Positions 35,008-46,546 of a DNA stretch of 64,000 nt are shown here, in pieces. A program made the translations under genes and the position numbers. The notes under the pieces were generated by a model. That model had not been told where the DNA came from and ran no database searches. It was given only the letters and a program-made list of their open reading frames with translations. Source of the stretch: Hydrangea macrophylla (Eukaryota; Streptophyta; Magnoliopsida; Cornales; Hydrangeaceae); contig CM066998.1 in assembly GCA_033977485.1 (NCBI GenBank), forward strand, positions 24,677,501-24,741,500, written 5' to 3'. The number at the start of each line of letters is the position of its first letter. Positions within the stretch are counted from its first letter, which is position 1.

Positions 35008-36738
35008 TTTGCAGAACATGGTTTGTTTAACTTGGTTATTGTATATAGGGTTTGATTGTTCGAATCTCGATTCCGACTTTCAGTACACAATTGTGGGTTG
35101 ATCAGGGATAATGTGACAACAAAGATAAGTACGATTAAGAATAATGGATTCGTGATGTCGTTAGATTCTATGTGATTCATGTATGAGTTCGATATCCATT
35201 CATTTCAATCAGAGTAGTCACACCACAATGGTATGTCATGTACAATCCAAGTACGAAACTTAGATAGGTCTTGATAAGTTTTTGGGAATTTGTACGTGGG
35301 TGGATGCTTGGTCATACTATGCCATTAACGAGCGGTGGACGGTGAGATGTCCTTAACGAAAACAGTGGGCGGGACCAAGTAGTTCAGAGATAACTAGGTG
35401 TTCTACATTATATCCTTAACGAGCTATGGACGGGTAATGTCCTTAGCGAACAGTGGATGGAAAATCACTGGCAAAATGTCTCTGAGTCGTGGCAATAGAA
35501 TGATATGTCGTTACTCAAAGCATTGTATCCATGACTTGCAGTGGACTGAGGATATGTACTCTATGTTTTCAACCGCAGTCGACAGAGCAGTGGTGTATCC
35601 AGGAATATTGCAGTCAGATCAGTGTCTTATGAGTCAGTGTCTATAGGTCTTTGCATAATAAGTCGTGGATTCGGGTAACGCAAGGTTGAATAAAGAGAAT
35701 ATATTACTTAGTAGAACTATATCTTATGACTTTCATAACTTGTTATTATGTCATATAATTGGTACCTTGCGAGTTTCTATTCACTCAGCTCTCAATAAAT
35801 TGACGGTCGTTATGCTTGGACATTCCCTGTCCAGATTATTCCGTCACTCTTAATGCAGATAATGGTGCTTATGACGATGGCTACTGCCTTAAATGGGAGT
35901 ATGCATAGGGTGGCCCCACTGATGCCGGTGATGCTAGAGAAACTGTTATGCTGATGACTACCTATACACCAGCTAGAGATGAAGAAGTCATATTTAGTTT
36001 TATTGTACTGTTAAACTTTATAAGTAAGCAGGTACTTAGGCATATGTTGTCTCCAGACCTGTTATCATGCTAAGGACCTGTAGCACCTGCAATTTTCTAG
36101 AAATTCCATGTAGGAATTCAAAGTGATAACGTCACCTTGGAAATGGTTATAGAAGATCCATTAGAATAATCCTATTTAGAAATTGTTCATATGAACCCTT
36201 TTAGTTAATGTTTTAAACAACATCATTATTTAGTTAGTACTAGTAATATTAGTTGTGCCTTCGACTTATATGTTTAATTAGAAATTATGAGAAGACCCAT
36301 TTGCTTGTTGTCCCAACGACAACGTCATTATATACATTTTAGTGTTATGGTACTAATCGTCGTAGCCTCGACTTTTAGTTTCTAGTTTAGAATTCATAGA
36401 CGAATTATAATTATACTCGTACACAACCTCGTACGTAGGCACAATTGCATTTCTGCACGTACTCAGGGACTTAGACATGCACTTTTAGACATTCTACCCG
36501 AGATGTGGGACCCACAACACCCTTTGACAGTTATGTGGATCACCCATGTCTACCCTTGGACACACACAAGCATACACACACTTGTACACACGTTGGTGCA
36601 CCCAGTACATGGGATAAGTTCCCTTATTTCCTCCCTCTATGTAAGGAACACCCCCTTACCCTCATTACTCTCATTCCCAGCCACCCCAATCTGTATACAA
36701 CAGGTTATATAGAGATAGAGACCCGAGAGTAGGTGACA

Positions 36739-36770
<32 letters not shown>

Positions 36771-37433
36771 CTTGTGTAAAGATAACAAACCCACTCCCCA
36801 CACTCTCGGCTCAAAAACACCACACACACTCTGCTCTCTGTCACTCCTTCCCAGCACACACGCACACAGAAGCATAGAGGAGGAAGAAGTAGACTGAGGA
36901 GGAAGAACAACGAAGAAGAAAAAGGAAGAATAAGTTGATCGGAGAAGAAAAAGGAGACCCGAGACTCTCCTAAGGTAAAACCCACACCCCCTCGGATTTC
37001 TGACCCTCTGCATGTGCAACACCCTGTATTTCTTTTCCATTAATAAATGTTTATTTCAATTTAATTTCTATTCGAAATATTTGTTTGGGGTCAAACTGTA
37101 ATTTCTATAAATATAGAAAATGCTTTCTATGGTTTTGAAATTTACAACTATAATTTTTATTCAACCTGGAATTTATTTCCTACGCTAATAAGATTTTCTG
37201 TATTTTTATTTCCAACGTAAAATGCCAGTTCTATGTTTTAAATCTGCATTATACCGAGTTTCAGGTATGGGAGCACGTGAGCTCAACCACACCGGGAGAA
37301 ACCTCCCTATTGCTTGGAGCCTACACATATCGGTTTATATATATGTGTATTTTTATCTCACCACTCTCACAGACTCTCATTCTCTCCCTATTCTCTCAAT
37401 CTCTATCTCATTCTCTCTTGATCTCTTAAGAAC

Positions 37434-37472
<39 letters not shown>

Positions 37473-38034
37473 TCAGATTATATATATAGATACACATACA
37501 AATACATACATATATATAATTCAAGAACGGAGGAGAATTCGAACGACGGAATCGACGGCGGAAATTATCGATCTCAAATTCTCAGTCTAATCACCCTCTG
37601 TGAGTAATTTAAACTCACTCACCATGTTTATATAAGTGTATTTCAGAGTATATTTGTGTGTATATGTGTATATATATAGATACACCATTAAAGCTAGAAA
37701 GTTGGAGTTTTATAAAACTTAACCAAAATGAAATTCGTGAATTGGGAATGAAAGATTTTAGTCCCAATAAGCTACAGTTCGAATCCTACGAAGTGATTTG
37801 TTCGTATCGCGACGTACCATTGATTTAAAGTTTTGACACAAATACTTAAATTGCAAATATCGAGAGATACAAACCATTTTTGTCTAAATTGATTGCATAC
37901 TCTTAATCTATGCGGAAAATCGAAGAGATCCATGTATTGCACGACATGTTTGAAACAGAATCTGAAAATGGGTCTGTGACAGTTTTGAAAATTGAAAACA
38001 GGGGAAAAACGAAAAAGATGAGGTTCTGCAACAA

Positions 38035-38310
38035 CTCGCGTGCGCGACCCGCTCGCGCGAGGTTCGTTCGCGCGGCCCGCTCGTGTGAGGTGTGTATTCC
38101 TGGGCAGAAAAGGGAATTTTAACAGATCTCTCAAAAAAAGCATAATCGCGCGCGCGACCTGCTCTCACGAGGCTCGCTCGCGAGACCTGCGTTGTTTTGG
38201 GCAGAAAGGAAATTTTAAAAGAATTTACAAAAATGGCCTAATCGCGCGCGCGACCCGCTTGCGCGACTCATCGCCCTTCGCGCGCGCGACCCGCTAGCGC
38301 GACCTGGGCA
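38035..38310. repeat. CG-rich island in F LTR
   Basis: Three similar segments of the form CGCGCGCGACCCGCTCGCGCGA, each followed by TGGGCA and an A-rich tail (near 38040-38115, 38150-38215, 38240-38315). About 100 bp period, rich in CpG and short inverted repeats. Confidence 0.75.
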
Positions 38311-38589
38311 TTTTTGAGCAATTTTTGTTTTTTGTATAAGGGACTGTTTGGAAAAGGTTTTGAAAGTTTTTAAAGAACTGTTTGACAAATATACTATTTT
38401 AAAGGCTCACTGTTAGCAATTGGACTTATAAGAAGCAATTAAGGCCGAGATCTATGTTGAAAAAATATCCAGCTTTGAGATTAATAATTGTTACTACAAA
38501 CTGTGAACATTGACATACATATTAGGGTCGAGGTTATGTCAACATACATGTGTGTGAGAAAGCATGAAGAGAGTAAAGAGTGGCAGTCT

Positions 38590-39010
38590 GGTGTGCGACC
38601 TCAATATCGATCGGATATTATTCCTGGTATTGGAGGCGACTGTGTTGTGTACGACTTAGATATCGATCGGATATTATTCCTGGAATCTAAGGTGCGCGTT
38701 TCAGATATCGATCGGATTTTATTCCTGGTATCCGAAGCGATGGTATGGTGTGCGGTTTGGATATCGATCGGATATTATTCCTGGTATCTGAGGCGATAGC
38801 GTGGTGTGCAACCTCAATATCGATCGAATATTATTCCTGGTATTGGAGGCGACAGTGTTGTGTATGACTTAGATATCGATCGGATATTATTCCTGGTATC
38901 TAAAGCGCGCGCGTTTTGGATATCGAACTGATATTATTCCTGGTATCCGAAGCGATGGTATGGTGTGCGGTTTGGATATCGATCGGATATTATTCCTGGT
39001 ATATGAGGTA
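38590..39010 (+). repeat. Tandem repeat in F LTR, eight units of ~56 bp
   Basis: GATATCGATCGGATATTATT recurs near 38605, 38660, 38705, 38762, 38818, 38875, 38922 and 38976, with CCTGGTAT and GGCGA words between. Spacing 44-57 bp. Confidence 0.85.
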
Positions 39011-39618
39011 ATGGTTTGGTTGAGTCGAGTTTTGTTGAGAGAAAAGAGTCAGAAAGATGAGATGTTACATTGTTCATGCACGGTCGCATATTTATTGCTT
39101 ACTTTATTCCCCCATGATTTATGTTGGAATTGGAACCTTGAATCTATTGCTTTTAAAGCTAAATTGCACCGTTGTTTATTTGCGTATATATACACTGCGA
39201 GCACTTGTTTATTTTGTTCACCAGCTTTCATAAGCTGACGGCGTTGATGCGTCCTGGACTGTATGTCCAGATTTTCAGGGTCAGGAGCAGCCAGGGTATT
39301 TCGACTATGCTAGTTAGAGGCAGGGGACTTTCCAGGAGGCTGCTTTATATTTCCTATGTCTTTTTAATTTTGGGTTGTAATAAACTAGTTTTAGGCATTT
39401 GAATAAGGGCGTTTTGTGCCTAAAACCTGGACTTATGTAATAGTTTAGTAAGTTTTAATTTCGGAGCTTATGTTTATTAGTATCCTTTCCTTTAGAAATG
39501 TTGTTAAGTTATTTGTTGCAGGGACAATTGGTCATACTCACTTGTCACGACCTACGAGTCCATAAAGGAAATTAAATGATTTCCTGTATTATGCTACGTC
39601 GGGGCGTGACAAGCTTTT

Positions 39619-39632
39619 TGGTATCAGAGCCA
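39619..39632 (+). promoter_or_regulatory. Primer-binding site of F (initiator tRNA-Met type)
   Basis: TGGTATCAGAGCCA, seven bases after the LTR end, the usual plant site complementary to initiator tRNA-Met. Confidence 0.9.
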
Positions 39633-39784
39633 AGTTATGGCTCGACCAACTGTCCAGAACACATAGGATCTCCCATTAAGATAGAATTAAGATAAGATAG
39701 TTTGACTTCATTCCATGTTTAGTCGCTTTCTATCGTTGGGAATTTTCTTTCTTCTCGAGAGATTGACCGAATTCTTGTTGATTA

Positions 39785-40384
39785 ATGGTTAGGTATCGTC
39801 TTCTTGATTATATGGCTGGAAGAAATCTCAGGAATCGTCCCACTATTGAAGCTGCACCCCCGGTAGTAGATCCAACTGGGATGTTTGAGGCTTTTGTAAG
39901 GAGATTGGAGAGGGTTAGCGATCATAACACAAGGAACAATAATCAGAATGGGAATCATAACGGGAATGGGAGGAAAGCCCCCCAGACTGGAGACAAGCTT
40001 CTCAAGGAGTTTTGCGCACTGCGACCTGAGTATTTTGCTGGGACTGATGAACCCTGGCAAGCGGAACAGTGGCTACGCCAGATGGAACGTATCTTTGAGA
40101 CCATAGAGTGCACTGATCTAGAGAAGAAGCGTCTGGCTATCTTTCAGCTGTCTTATGCAGTGGCTGATTGGTGGGATACTGAAAAGGCGACCATAGGGGA
40201 AGAAGCTGCAAGGAGAATGCCGTGGGTGGTGTTCAAGGAAAGATTTTTTGAGAAGTATTTTCCTGAAGAAGAGAAGGACAAGAGAGAGAAAGAGTTTATG
40301 GAATTAACTCAAGGGAATCTGACTGTCCGTGAGTACACTACTCAATTTGAGCGTTTGTCTCGCTTTGCTCCCCACATATGGTAG
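39785..40384 (+). pseudogene. Ty3/gypsy gag, N-terminal and capsid part (element F)
   Basis: A 199-residue frame from the first ATG after the primer-binding site. It has the features of plant Retrotrans_gag capsid: PEYFAGTDEPWQAEQWLRQM (residues ~76-95), the helix IFETIECTDLEKKRLAIFQL, ADWW, and the C-terminal EFMELTQGNLTVREYTTQF. The protein forms the capsid shell of the particle. It ends early at 40384: an extra AT in CACATATGG near 40375 shifts the frame, and reading goes on in the frame that opens at 40378. It is preceded by LTR F in the same direction and ~170 bp of leader. Confidence 0.9.
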
Positions 40385-41327
40385 ACACACCCCAGAGGAA
40401 ACTCAAGAAGTATCACTGGGGTCTCAACTTGTCTCTCCGACATCTGACTATGGGACATCTGGGCCAGTCATTTAAAGCTCTAGTGAGATTGGCTTCGGGA
40501 TTAGAGAATGATGGTTATCAGAATTCGAAGCCATTTGGAAATCGACCTCCGCAGAAGGGTTATTCTGGACAGAAACCAGGGTACCCTCAGGAACAGAAAA
40601 GGACCTGGGATGGAGGGAAGAAACTTCAACAGACACAAGCAGTAACGCAGTATCCGCCTCGAGCAACAGGAGGGAACAACAATAATAATTGCTTCAATTG
40701 TGGTAATCCTGGTCATCAAGCTAAAGATTGCAGAGTAACTAGGCGTGCTGATCGTCCGGGAGTTGTATGCTATAATTGTGGCATGCCAGGTCACATAAGT
40801 CCGGACTGCAAGGCTCCTAGAAGAGGTAATCATGGTCAGCAAGGACAGGCCCACCTGAATGCCGTTATCCCCGTGGGTGCTGGTTATGAAGAAACAGAGT
40901 ACGAAGAAGGTACTTATGAGGAGGGAATGCCCGAGCAACAGATAGTGGATGGTACTCTAACCTTGTTTAACTCTCATGTTAAAGTTTTATTTGACATGGG
41001 TACTACACATTCCTTTATATCTGTTAAGACTGTTCGAAAGTTGGGAATAGTACTGCAACGTTTAGATGAAGCTTTGAGTGTTGTCTCACCCTTAGGGACC
41101 ACCGTCAAGTTATTGCATGTTTGTAAGGATTGTCCTCTACGGTTAGGAGACCGTGAACTTTTGGCAAGATTGGTGGTTCTGTCGATGAAGGAGTTTGATA
41201 TAATCCTAGGAATGGATTGGCTCGAGAAGAATCATGCAAAGTTGGATTGTGTAAGGAAGAGGATCACATTTGCAGATAATGGGAATCAACCCTTTGATTT
41301 CCAATGTAACCCTTCGGGTGATATGTT
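40378..41327 (+). pseudogene. gag C-terminus and protease of element F, truncated
   Basis: Continues the capsid gene after the 2 bp frameshift. Two CCHC zinc knuckles bind RNA: CFNCGNPGHQAKDC (from 40690) and CYNCGMPGHISPDC (from 40768). A spacer rich in E/Y follows, then an aspartic protease fold with FDMGTTHSFI (40990-41019) and ILGMDWL (41201-41221). The catalytic D-[ST]-G triad reads D-M-G, so the protease is probably dead. Reading continues a few codons into the antisense LTR E, which cuts the gene at 41328; reverse transcriptase, RNase H and integrase are missing. The lineage, by LTR, primer site and Gag, is Tekay/Del-like. Confidence 0.88.
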
Positions 41328-42044
41328 TGTCACGCCCCGAAGTACCAAAAATAGGGAAAAATAAATTTCCTTTATGGGTTCGTAGACACGTGACTGGTTG
41401 TGAGTGTCACCTGATTGTCCAAACATGCTTATAACAATAATGTGATATGGGAAAGTGACTAAGTTCAGCGAAAGCAGAAATTTAAAACATCCAAGTCTTA
41501 CATTAGTAATATATTACAGGCCAAAAAGATATACAAAAGATACATATTACACGACCAGCTAAACTATTACATCACTAACATAATAATAACAGAACTATAA
41601 TAAAAGAAAAGCTCCAAAGTCTTCAGCTGGCAAAACCGTAGCCTTCCTCGTAGTAATCTTCACTAGCATAGTCTTCAGTAGTAAAGTCAGCATCTTGATA
41701 GCAGTCGGCTCTGTCTGGACGTGCAAAGGCTGGACGTGGAAGGTCCAGCGGCATGAAAAGCCGTTAGCGGTTAAGCTAAGTGAGGGTCCCCTTAAGGTTA
41801 CCACCACTTAAGGTAAGTTATTCTTCATCTCTTCTTATTTCTCGAAACCATATCTCGTTCATCATTTCTTATTCTCGATACTATGTCTCGTTCGTCTTTT
41901 CTTATTCTCAAAACCATGTCTTATTTAAACCCAATCATTCCCTTTGAAACTTAACCCAGAACTGAACTGACCAATGACATTGACTGAAAGAAGACTTAAC
42001 TCCAAACGCATTTACTGATCAAGAAAGAACAACACTCAACAATG

Positions 42045-42430
42045 AATAGTTAACTATCGCCCAACTGGCACTCAAACTGTCGCCCAAATGGCATTCAAAC
42101 TATCGCCCAACTGGCATTCAAACTGTCGTCCAAATGGCATAAGTGTGCGGGACATTAACAATCTCTTGGTTGAACACATCATGCCGATCCTCAGGTCGCC
42201 CGCACGTTACCGAACACGTCATGCCGATCCTCAGACCAAGGGTACGGGAAATTAATAATCACTTGGACGAACACGTCATGCCGATCCTCAGGTCACCCGT
42301 ACATAACCGAACACGTCATGCCGATCCTCAGTCCAAGGGTGCGGAAAAATAATCAACCACTTGATCGAACACGTCACGACGATCCTCAGGTCATCCGCAC
42401 TTGACCGAACACGTCATGCCGATCCTCAGA
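42045..42430 (-). repeat. Tandem-repeat patch in LTR E
   Basis: About four 24-25 bp units (CAAACTGTCGCCCAAATGGCAT), then six copies of CACGTCATGCCGATCCTCAG arranged in ~97 bp higher units with CCAAGGGTRCGG and CGCCCGCAC spacers. Confidence 0.75.
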
Positions 42431-43124
42431 TCAAGGAACAAAACATAACTCACCAATCGACTCCATGGAATAATCGAGAGACCAACTTTGCAAGAATTAT
42501 CCAAACACGACACAAAAGTTCACGAATCAACTTTGACCGGTAGTCACACGACTAGAAACGAGGCCCAATGTCCCTTATTCACATTAAATCTGTTATCGAA
42601 GATTTTATCGTTATTTTACGTGTTCGTACGTTTCGTAGTTTAGTTCGTTAATATCATCCATTTATAACCGTTAATATTTCGCTATACGTCTGACATTTCA
42701 TTTTCCTCTCAATATACTTACGATGGAAACTTTTCCAATCACTTATCAACGCAATAATCTTGCCATTCAACATACTTATAGTTTGGGTATGAACTTTCCA
42801 ACGGTCATTAAACTATATTCACGTAGCTTATGGATTTATAATCATGGATTTAATACCAATAAACATATAGACGAAACCTTCAACATACTCATCTACGCGA
42901 TAGCACTACCATAGCACGAGATTTTCATAACAACACATGTACCAGAAAACTAGCATCAACAATCAACACCATGTATAAACAAAACATTATACAAAAAGCT
43001 GTACAATCTGCCAAGATACATTTTCACTGTGTTGACTGAATTAACATGATTTATTTGGGCATGATAAATTATTTTGTAGATCAAACTCAAAACTAAAACA
43101 TTGTAGATAATAGGAATATCTTCA

Positions 43125-43810
43125 TGTACAAAAAAAAAATTAGCTTCAATTACATTTTTGAGCTACTCAAACTATTTAGTCTACCTAGACATTTCTATAT
43201 CTCGGACTGTTCTGTCCCAGATTTATAGTACTGCATTGTACGTTAATTTCACCTATGAAGGTGGGGTTTTTAGACTGAGCTATAGACGGGTTATTTGTAG
43301 ATAAATGAGTTATATTTCTTCACAAAAAAACCTAGCTTAATTCTCATTTTTGAGCTGCACAAAACATTCATTTTACTAAACTATGTTCTGCTAAACGCTT
43401 CAGTTTCTCAGATTTATAACACTGCGTTGTACATGCATTTCACCCATGAAGGAGTGATTTCTAGACGGAGCTATAGAAGAGTTATTTGTAGATAAATGAG
43501 TTAGATTTTACCAAAAAAAAAACCTAGCTTAATTCCGATTTTTGAGATTCTCAAAACATCTATTTTACTAAACTACATTCTGCTGGAAGTTTCTGTTTTC
43601 CCAGGTTTATAACACTGCGTTGTACATGCATTTCACCCATGAAGGAGTGATTTCTAGACTGAGCTATAGAAGAGTTATTTGTAGATATATGCGTTATCTT
43701 TTACCACAAAAAAACCTAGCTTTTCGGATTTTTGAGCTGCACAAAACATTCATTTTACTAAACTATGTTCTGCTGAGAGTTTCAGTTTCTCAAATTTATG
43801 GATTTGTCTT
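43125..43810 (-). repeat. Tandem array of ~192 bp units, about 3.6 copies, within LTR E
   Basis: GAGCTATAG occurs at 43277, 43468 and 43660; ATTTTACTAAACTA, CACTGCGTTGTACATGCATT and TTATTTGTAGATA recur in phase. Units differ by up to roughly 15 percent by eye. It is unrelated in sequence to the ~180 bp array at 7293. Confidence 0.8.
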
Positions 43811-44379
43811 GCATGTCACGAAAACTTCAACACAACAACATCAAACTTCTACTAAACATTAGTACATATTATATGTGTTCTAAATTGAGTTAGATTACTC
43901 ACAATTACTCACCAAAGCTTGAAATTAAGCTTGGATGTTGTTTTTTAGCTTAATAGAGCTTGAACTTCAAACTTCAAGGATGAACTCCTTCTTCTTAACT
44001 TCTTGACTTTTCTTTCTTCTAGGAATTTTCTTGGACTTCTAAGACTTATAATCACAGCTCCTAAGTCCCCATGGTGATGTGGATGTAAGTATATGAGTGT
44101 GTATATGAAGGTGCTCACAAGGAAATGGAGGATCAACTCTTGATTTTCCTCCTAACTTCTCTTTTATCTCTCTATGTATCTCTAACCTCCTAGCCTTCTC
44201 TCCATGTGCAAATTTTTAGGCCAAAGAATAACCCCCTGGTTAGACCTTTGAACGAATGAACCAGTACACGAGCTACTAGTATGTTGTAGAGGGCCCCCAA
44301 ACGATCACAATGGCGTTGGTTAGGAGGATTTTCATAGAGAAACGGTGGAGATATGAGCCTTAGAAGTTTTCCGGCGAAA

Positions 44380-44900
44380 TCGGGCTTTGCCGGCGGCGGG
44401 TTGTCTCACCTGAGAAGACCCGACCCATTTTGGGTTCGAGTTATATCGTTTTAATTTTTGGATCGGGTCAGGTACTGGATAGGTTGGGTTATGTGTGTGT
44501 TAGTGGGGAAGGGTAGCGGGCGCGGGTCGGGTTTAAATAACCCGTGGACCATTTAAGTAGCACGACGTCGGGCTGACTTTGGGTCGGGTTCGGGTAAACA
44601 GGGTGGTCTGGTCTGCGTCTACAGATGGGTTCGAGTTTGGGTATGGGCTTGGTTCAGGTTTGGGCTAGCGGGCTGGGTAGGTTTGTGAGTAGAGTTGGGT
44701 TTCCGGTTTGGGTTTGGTCTAACCCTAATGGGTTTGCGGGATGGGCTTTGTTATATCTATATATGGTCTACCCATATTTGTTCGGGTCGGTTCAGGGTTT
44801 GACCCAATGGGTCAGTAGGATTGGGTTCTCTTGTTTGAGTAAGTGGATGATCTGTTTAGACTGGGTCGGTTCGGGTCTGACCCGTCGGGTCTGCTTTTAC
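44380..44900. other. GGGTTCGGGT-rich stretch
   Basis: Imperfect repetition of GGGT, CGGGTT and GGGTTTGG words, C-poor on the plus strand. The apparent 151-codon frame 44625-45080 comes from this composition and has no domain. Confidence 0.5.
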
Positions 44901-44999
44901 ATTATTAATATTAATTGTTATGATTATTTCATATTAATTGATTTAAAAAGGTTTTCAATTATTATAAATGATTTTAAATGTATTCTAAGTAATGAAATA

Positions 45000-46546
45000 T
45001 TATTATATAATATCTCAAATATTCTGGATATTGATATTTTATTATATACTATGTATTTATTATTTATATGGTATTTATAAATAATAAAAATGGTTTATTA
45101 ATATTATTAAAATAGATTTAAAATGCCTATGAGTATTATTAAATTTTGGAAAATTAGGGATATGTCCCTAGTGATGTTTTATACAAATTATTAATTAATA
45201 TTTCATATACTCTGCATATTATCGTTATATAATAGCATATGGTTATTATCTTTATATATTATATTAATATTACTTTTCTATGGTATTTAAATAGCAATTA
45301 AATACCTATACATGTTTATAAATCATGGGAAATTAGAGGAATGTACCCAATACTATTTTATGATATCCCAAAATCTAGCATTTTTAATAATCAATAAGGA
45401 GTTATTTTTATTAGTATGTTAATTATTACAAATACTAAACGAGCTCCGAAAATTATGAGATAAATACTGGTAGTGTATTTTAATGTCTAGTATTTAATAA
45501 AAATACTTCTAAGTATTGATTTCTCAGTATAATTATAATCATGTATTTAAATCCCTTTTGGGTATTTTCTGATATATATTATCTTCAATAATTCATAATA
45601 AATAATCTAGGATTTCGAAAATTACGCGGTCAGTTTCCAGAGTCTTAGAATAATGTCTAAAACATTCCCTTAAAGTTTGGTGACCTTTCGACTCGGTCAA
45701 AAATATAGAGTGTCTTTTAGGGCCTGTATTGGTGCAGTAAGCCCTACATATTATCTCGTAAAATGCGACGGACTCCGATTTGAGTCTAGTCAATGGTGAT
45801 AGACTTAGAATGACACGTAGATCACTACCTTGAGGTTTACATCCTCATTGGGTATAATTACCATAATGCCCCTATAGTTGGTACTCATTCTTTATTATTG
45901 TTTCTTCTGTTTATTGTGCTAGAACTCGACGATTAGCTGCTACCGAGGATCGGTGACTTAAGGTGAGTTTCCTAACCTCACTCTATACCTAATAAGATTA
46001 ATATAAGATGTTTAAAAGTTATCTGTATGATGTTTTGTATAAGTAATATGTTGATTTATGATGCTACATGTATTCCAATAATTGTATGGCTATGCGAAGC
46101 ATGTTATGGCAGTGCTATCGAATACGTGAGCATGTTAAGGGTTTTATCTATATGATTACTGATATCAAATCCATGTTACGTGATCCATGTTTTATATATT
46201 ATTTTTCTGCCACTAACTGTTAAATACACGTTTTACGATGTTGTTGACCGGAAGAGATAACGCTTGCCATGTTAATTATGAAGATGAATAAAAGTAGATT
46301 TTGCATGTGAGTATTGATAGTGGACACACGTGCATTTCATGACATGTGTCACCATGCATTGTATGAGAGAAAGAAGTGTTTGATGAGGATGTGAATGAGA
46401 TGAGATAGGTGAATGTAAAAGAGATGTGAATATTGGATTCGATGGATCAACGGCTGACGAGCCGGGTGGACATGAACGGTTAGGGTTCCTAGCACGCCTC
46501 TCGCCGTTGAAGACATCCGGTGATGCGCATCCGTGGTTGAAGATGT
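45000..46546 (+). mobile_element. Promoter half and tandem patch of M's right LTR, left of J
   Basis: AT-rich U3-like sequence, splice-donor-like AAGGTGAGTTTCCTAACCTCAC (45960-45980), then the start of a GACATCCGGTGATG-type tandem patch (46480-46546). It continues at 54556 after J with the same words (GAAGACGTCC). Confidence 0.6.

Larger units (their letters stand above)
37015..39611 (+). mobile_element. 5' LTR of element F (Tekay-like Ty3/gypsy)
   Basis: TGCAACACCCTGTATTTC at the start (or TG two bases upstream), GGGGCGTGACA at the end, then a primer-binding site and gag. It is about 2.6 kb. TATA near 37335-37345, an (AC)n run at 37437-37470 in the leader, splice-donor-like repeat 37600-37616, CG-rich island 38035-38310, 56 bp tandem repeat 38590-39010, twin stem-loop 39219-39270. 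No matching 3' LTR is in the window. Confidence 0.8.
41328..44900 (-). mobile_element. LTR E, antisense, inserted in F gag-pro
   Basis: Plus reading begins TGTCACGCCCCGAAG, the reverse of the GGGGCGTGACA LTR end. Then, in LTR order on the minus strand from right to left: promoter half, leader with splice-donor-like repeat (43893-43916), a ~192 bp tandem array, a tandem patch (42045-42430), and a stem-loop (41730-41748, CTGGACGTGGAAGGTCCAG). The right boundary is not clear and is placed between 44600 and 45200 by comparison with other LTR lengths. No duplication was found. Confidence 0.6.

Noticed and set aside
44625..45080. 151-codon frame rich in G, V, W, F
   Set aside because: Comes from GGGTTTGGG-type repetition and AT-rich DNA; no domain and no promoter logic.
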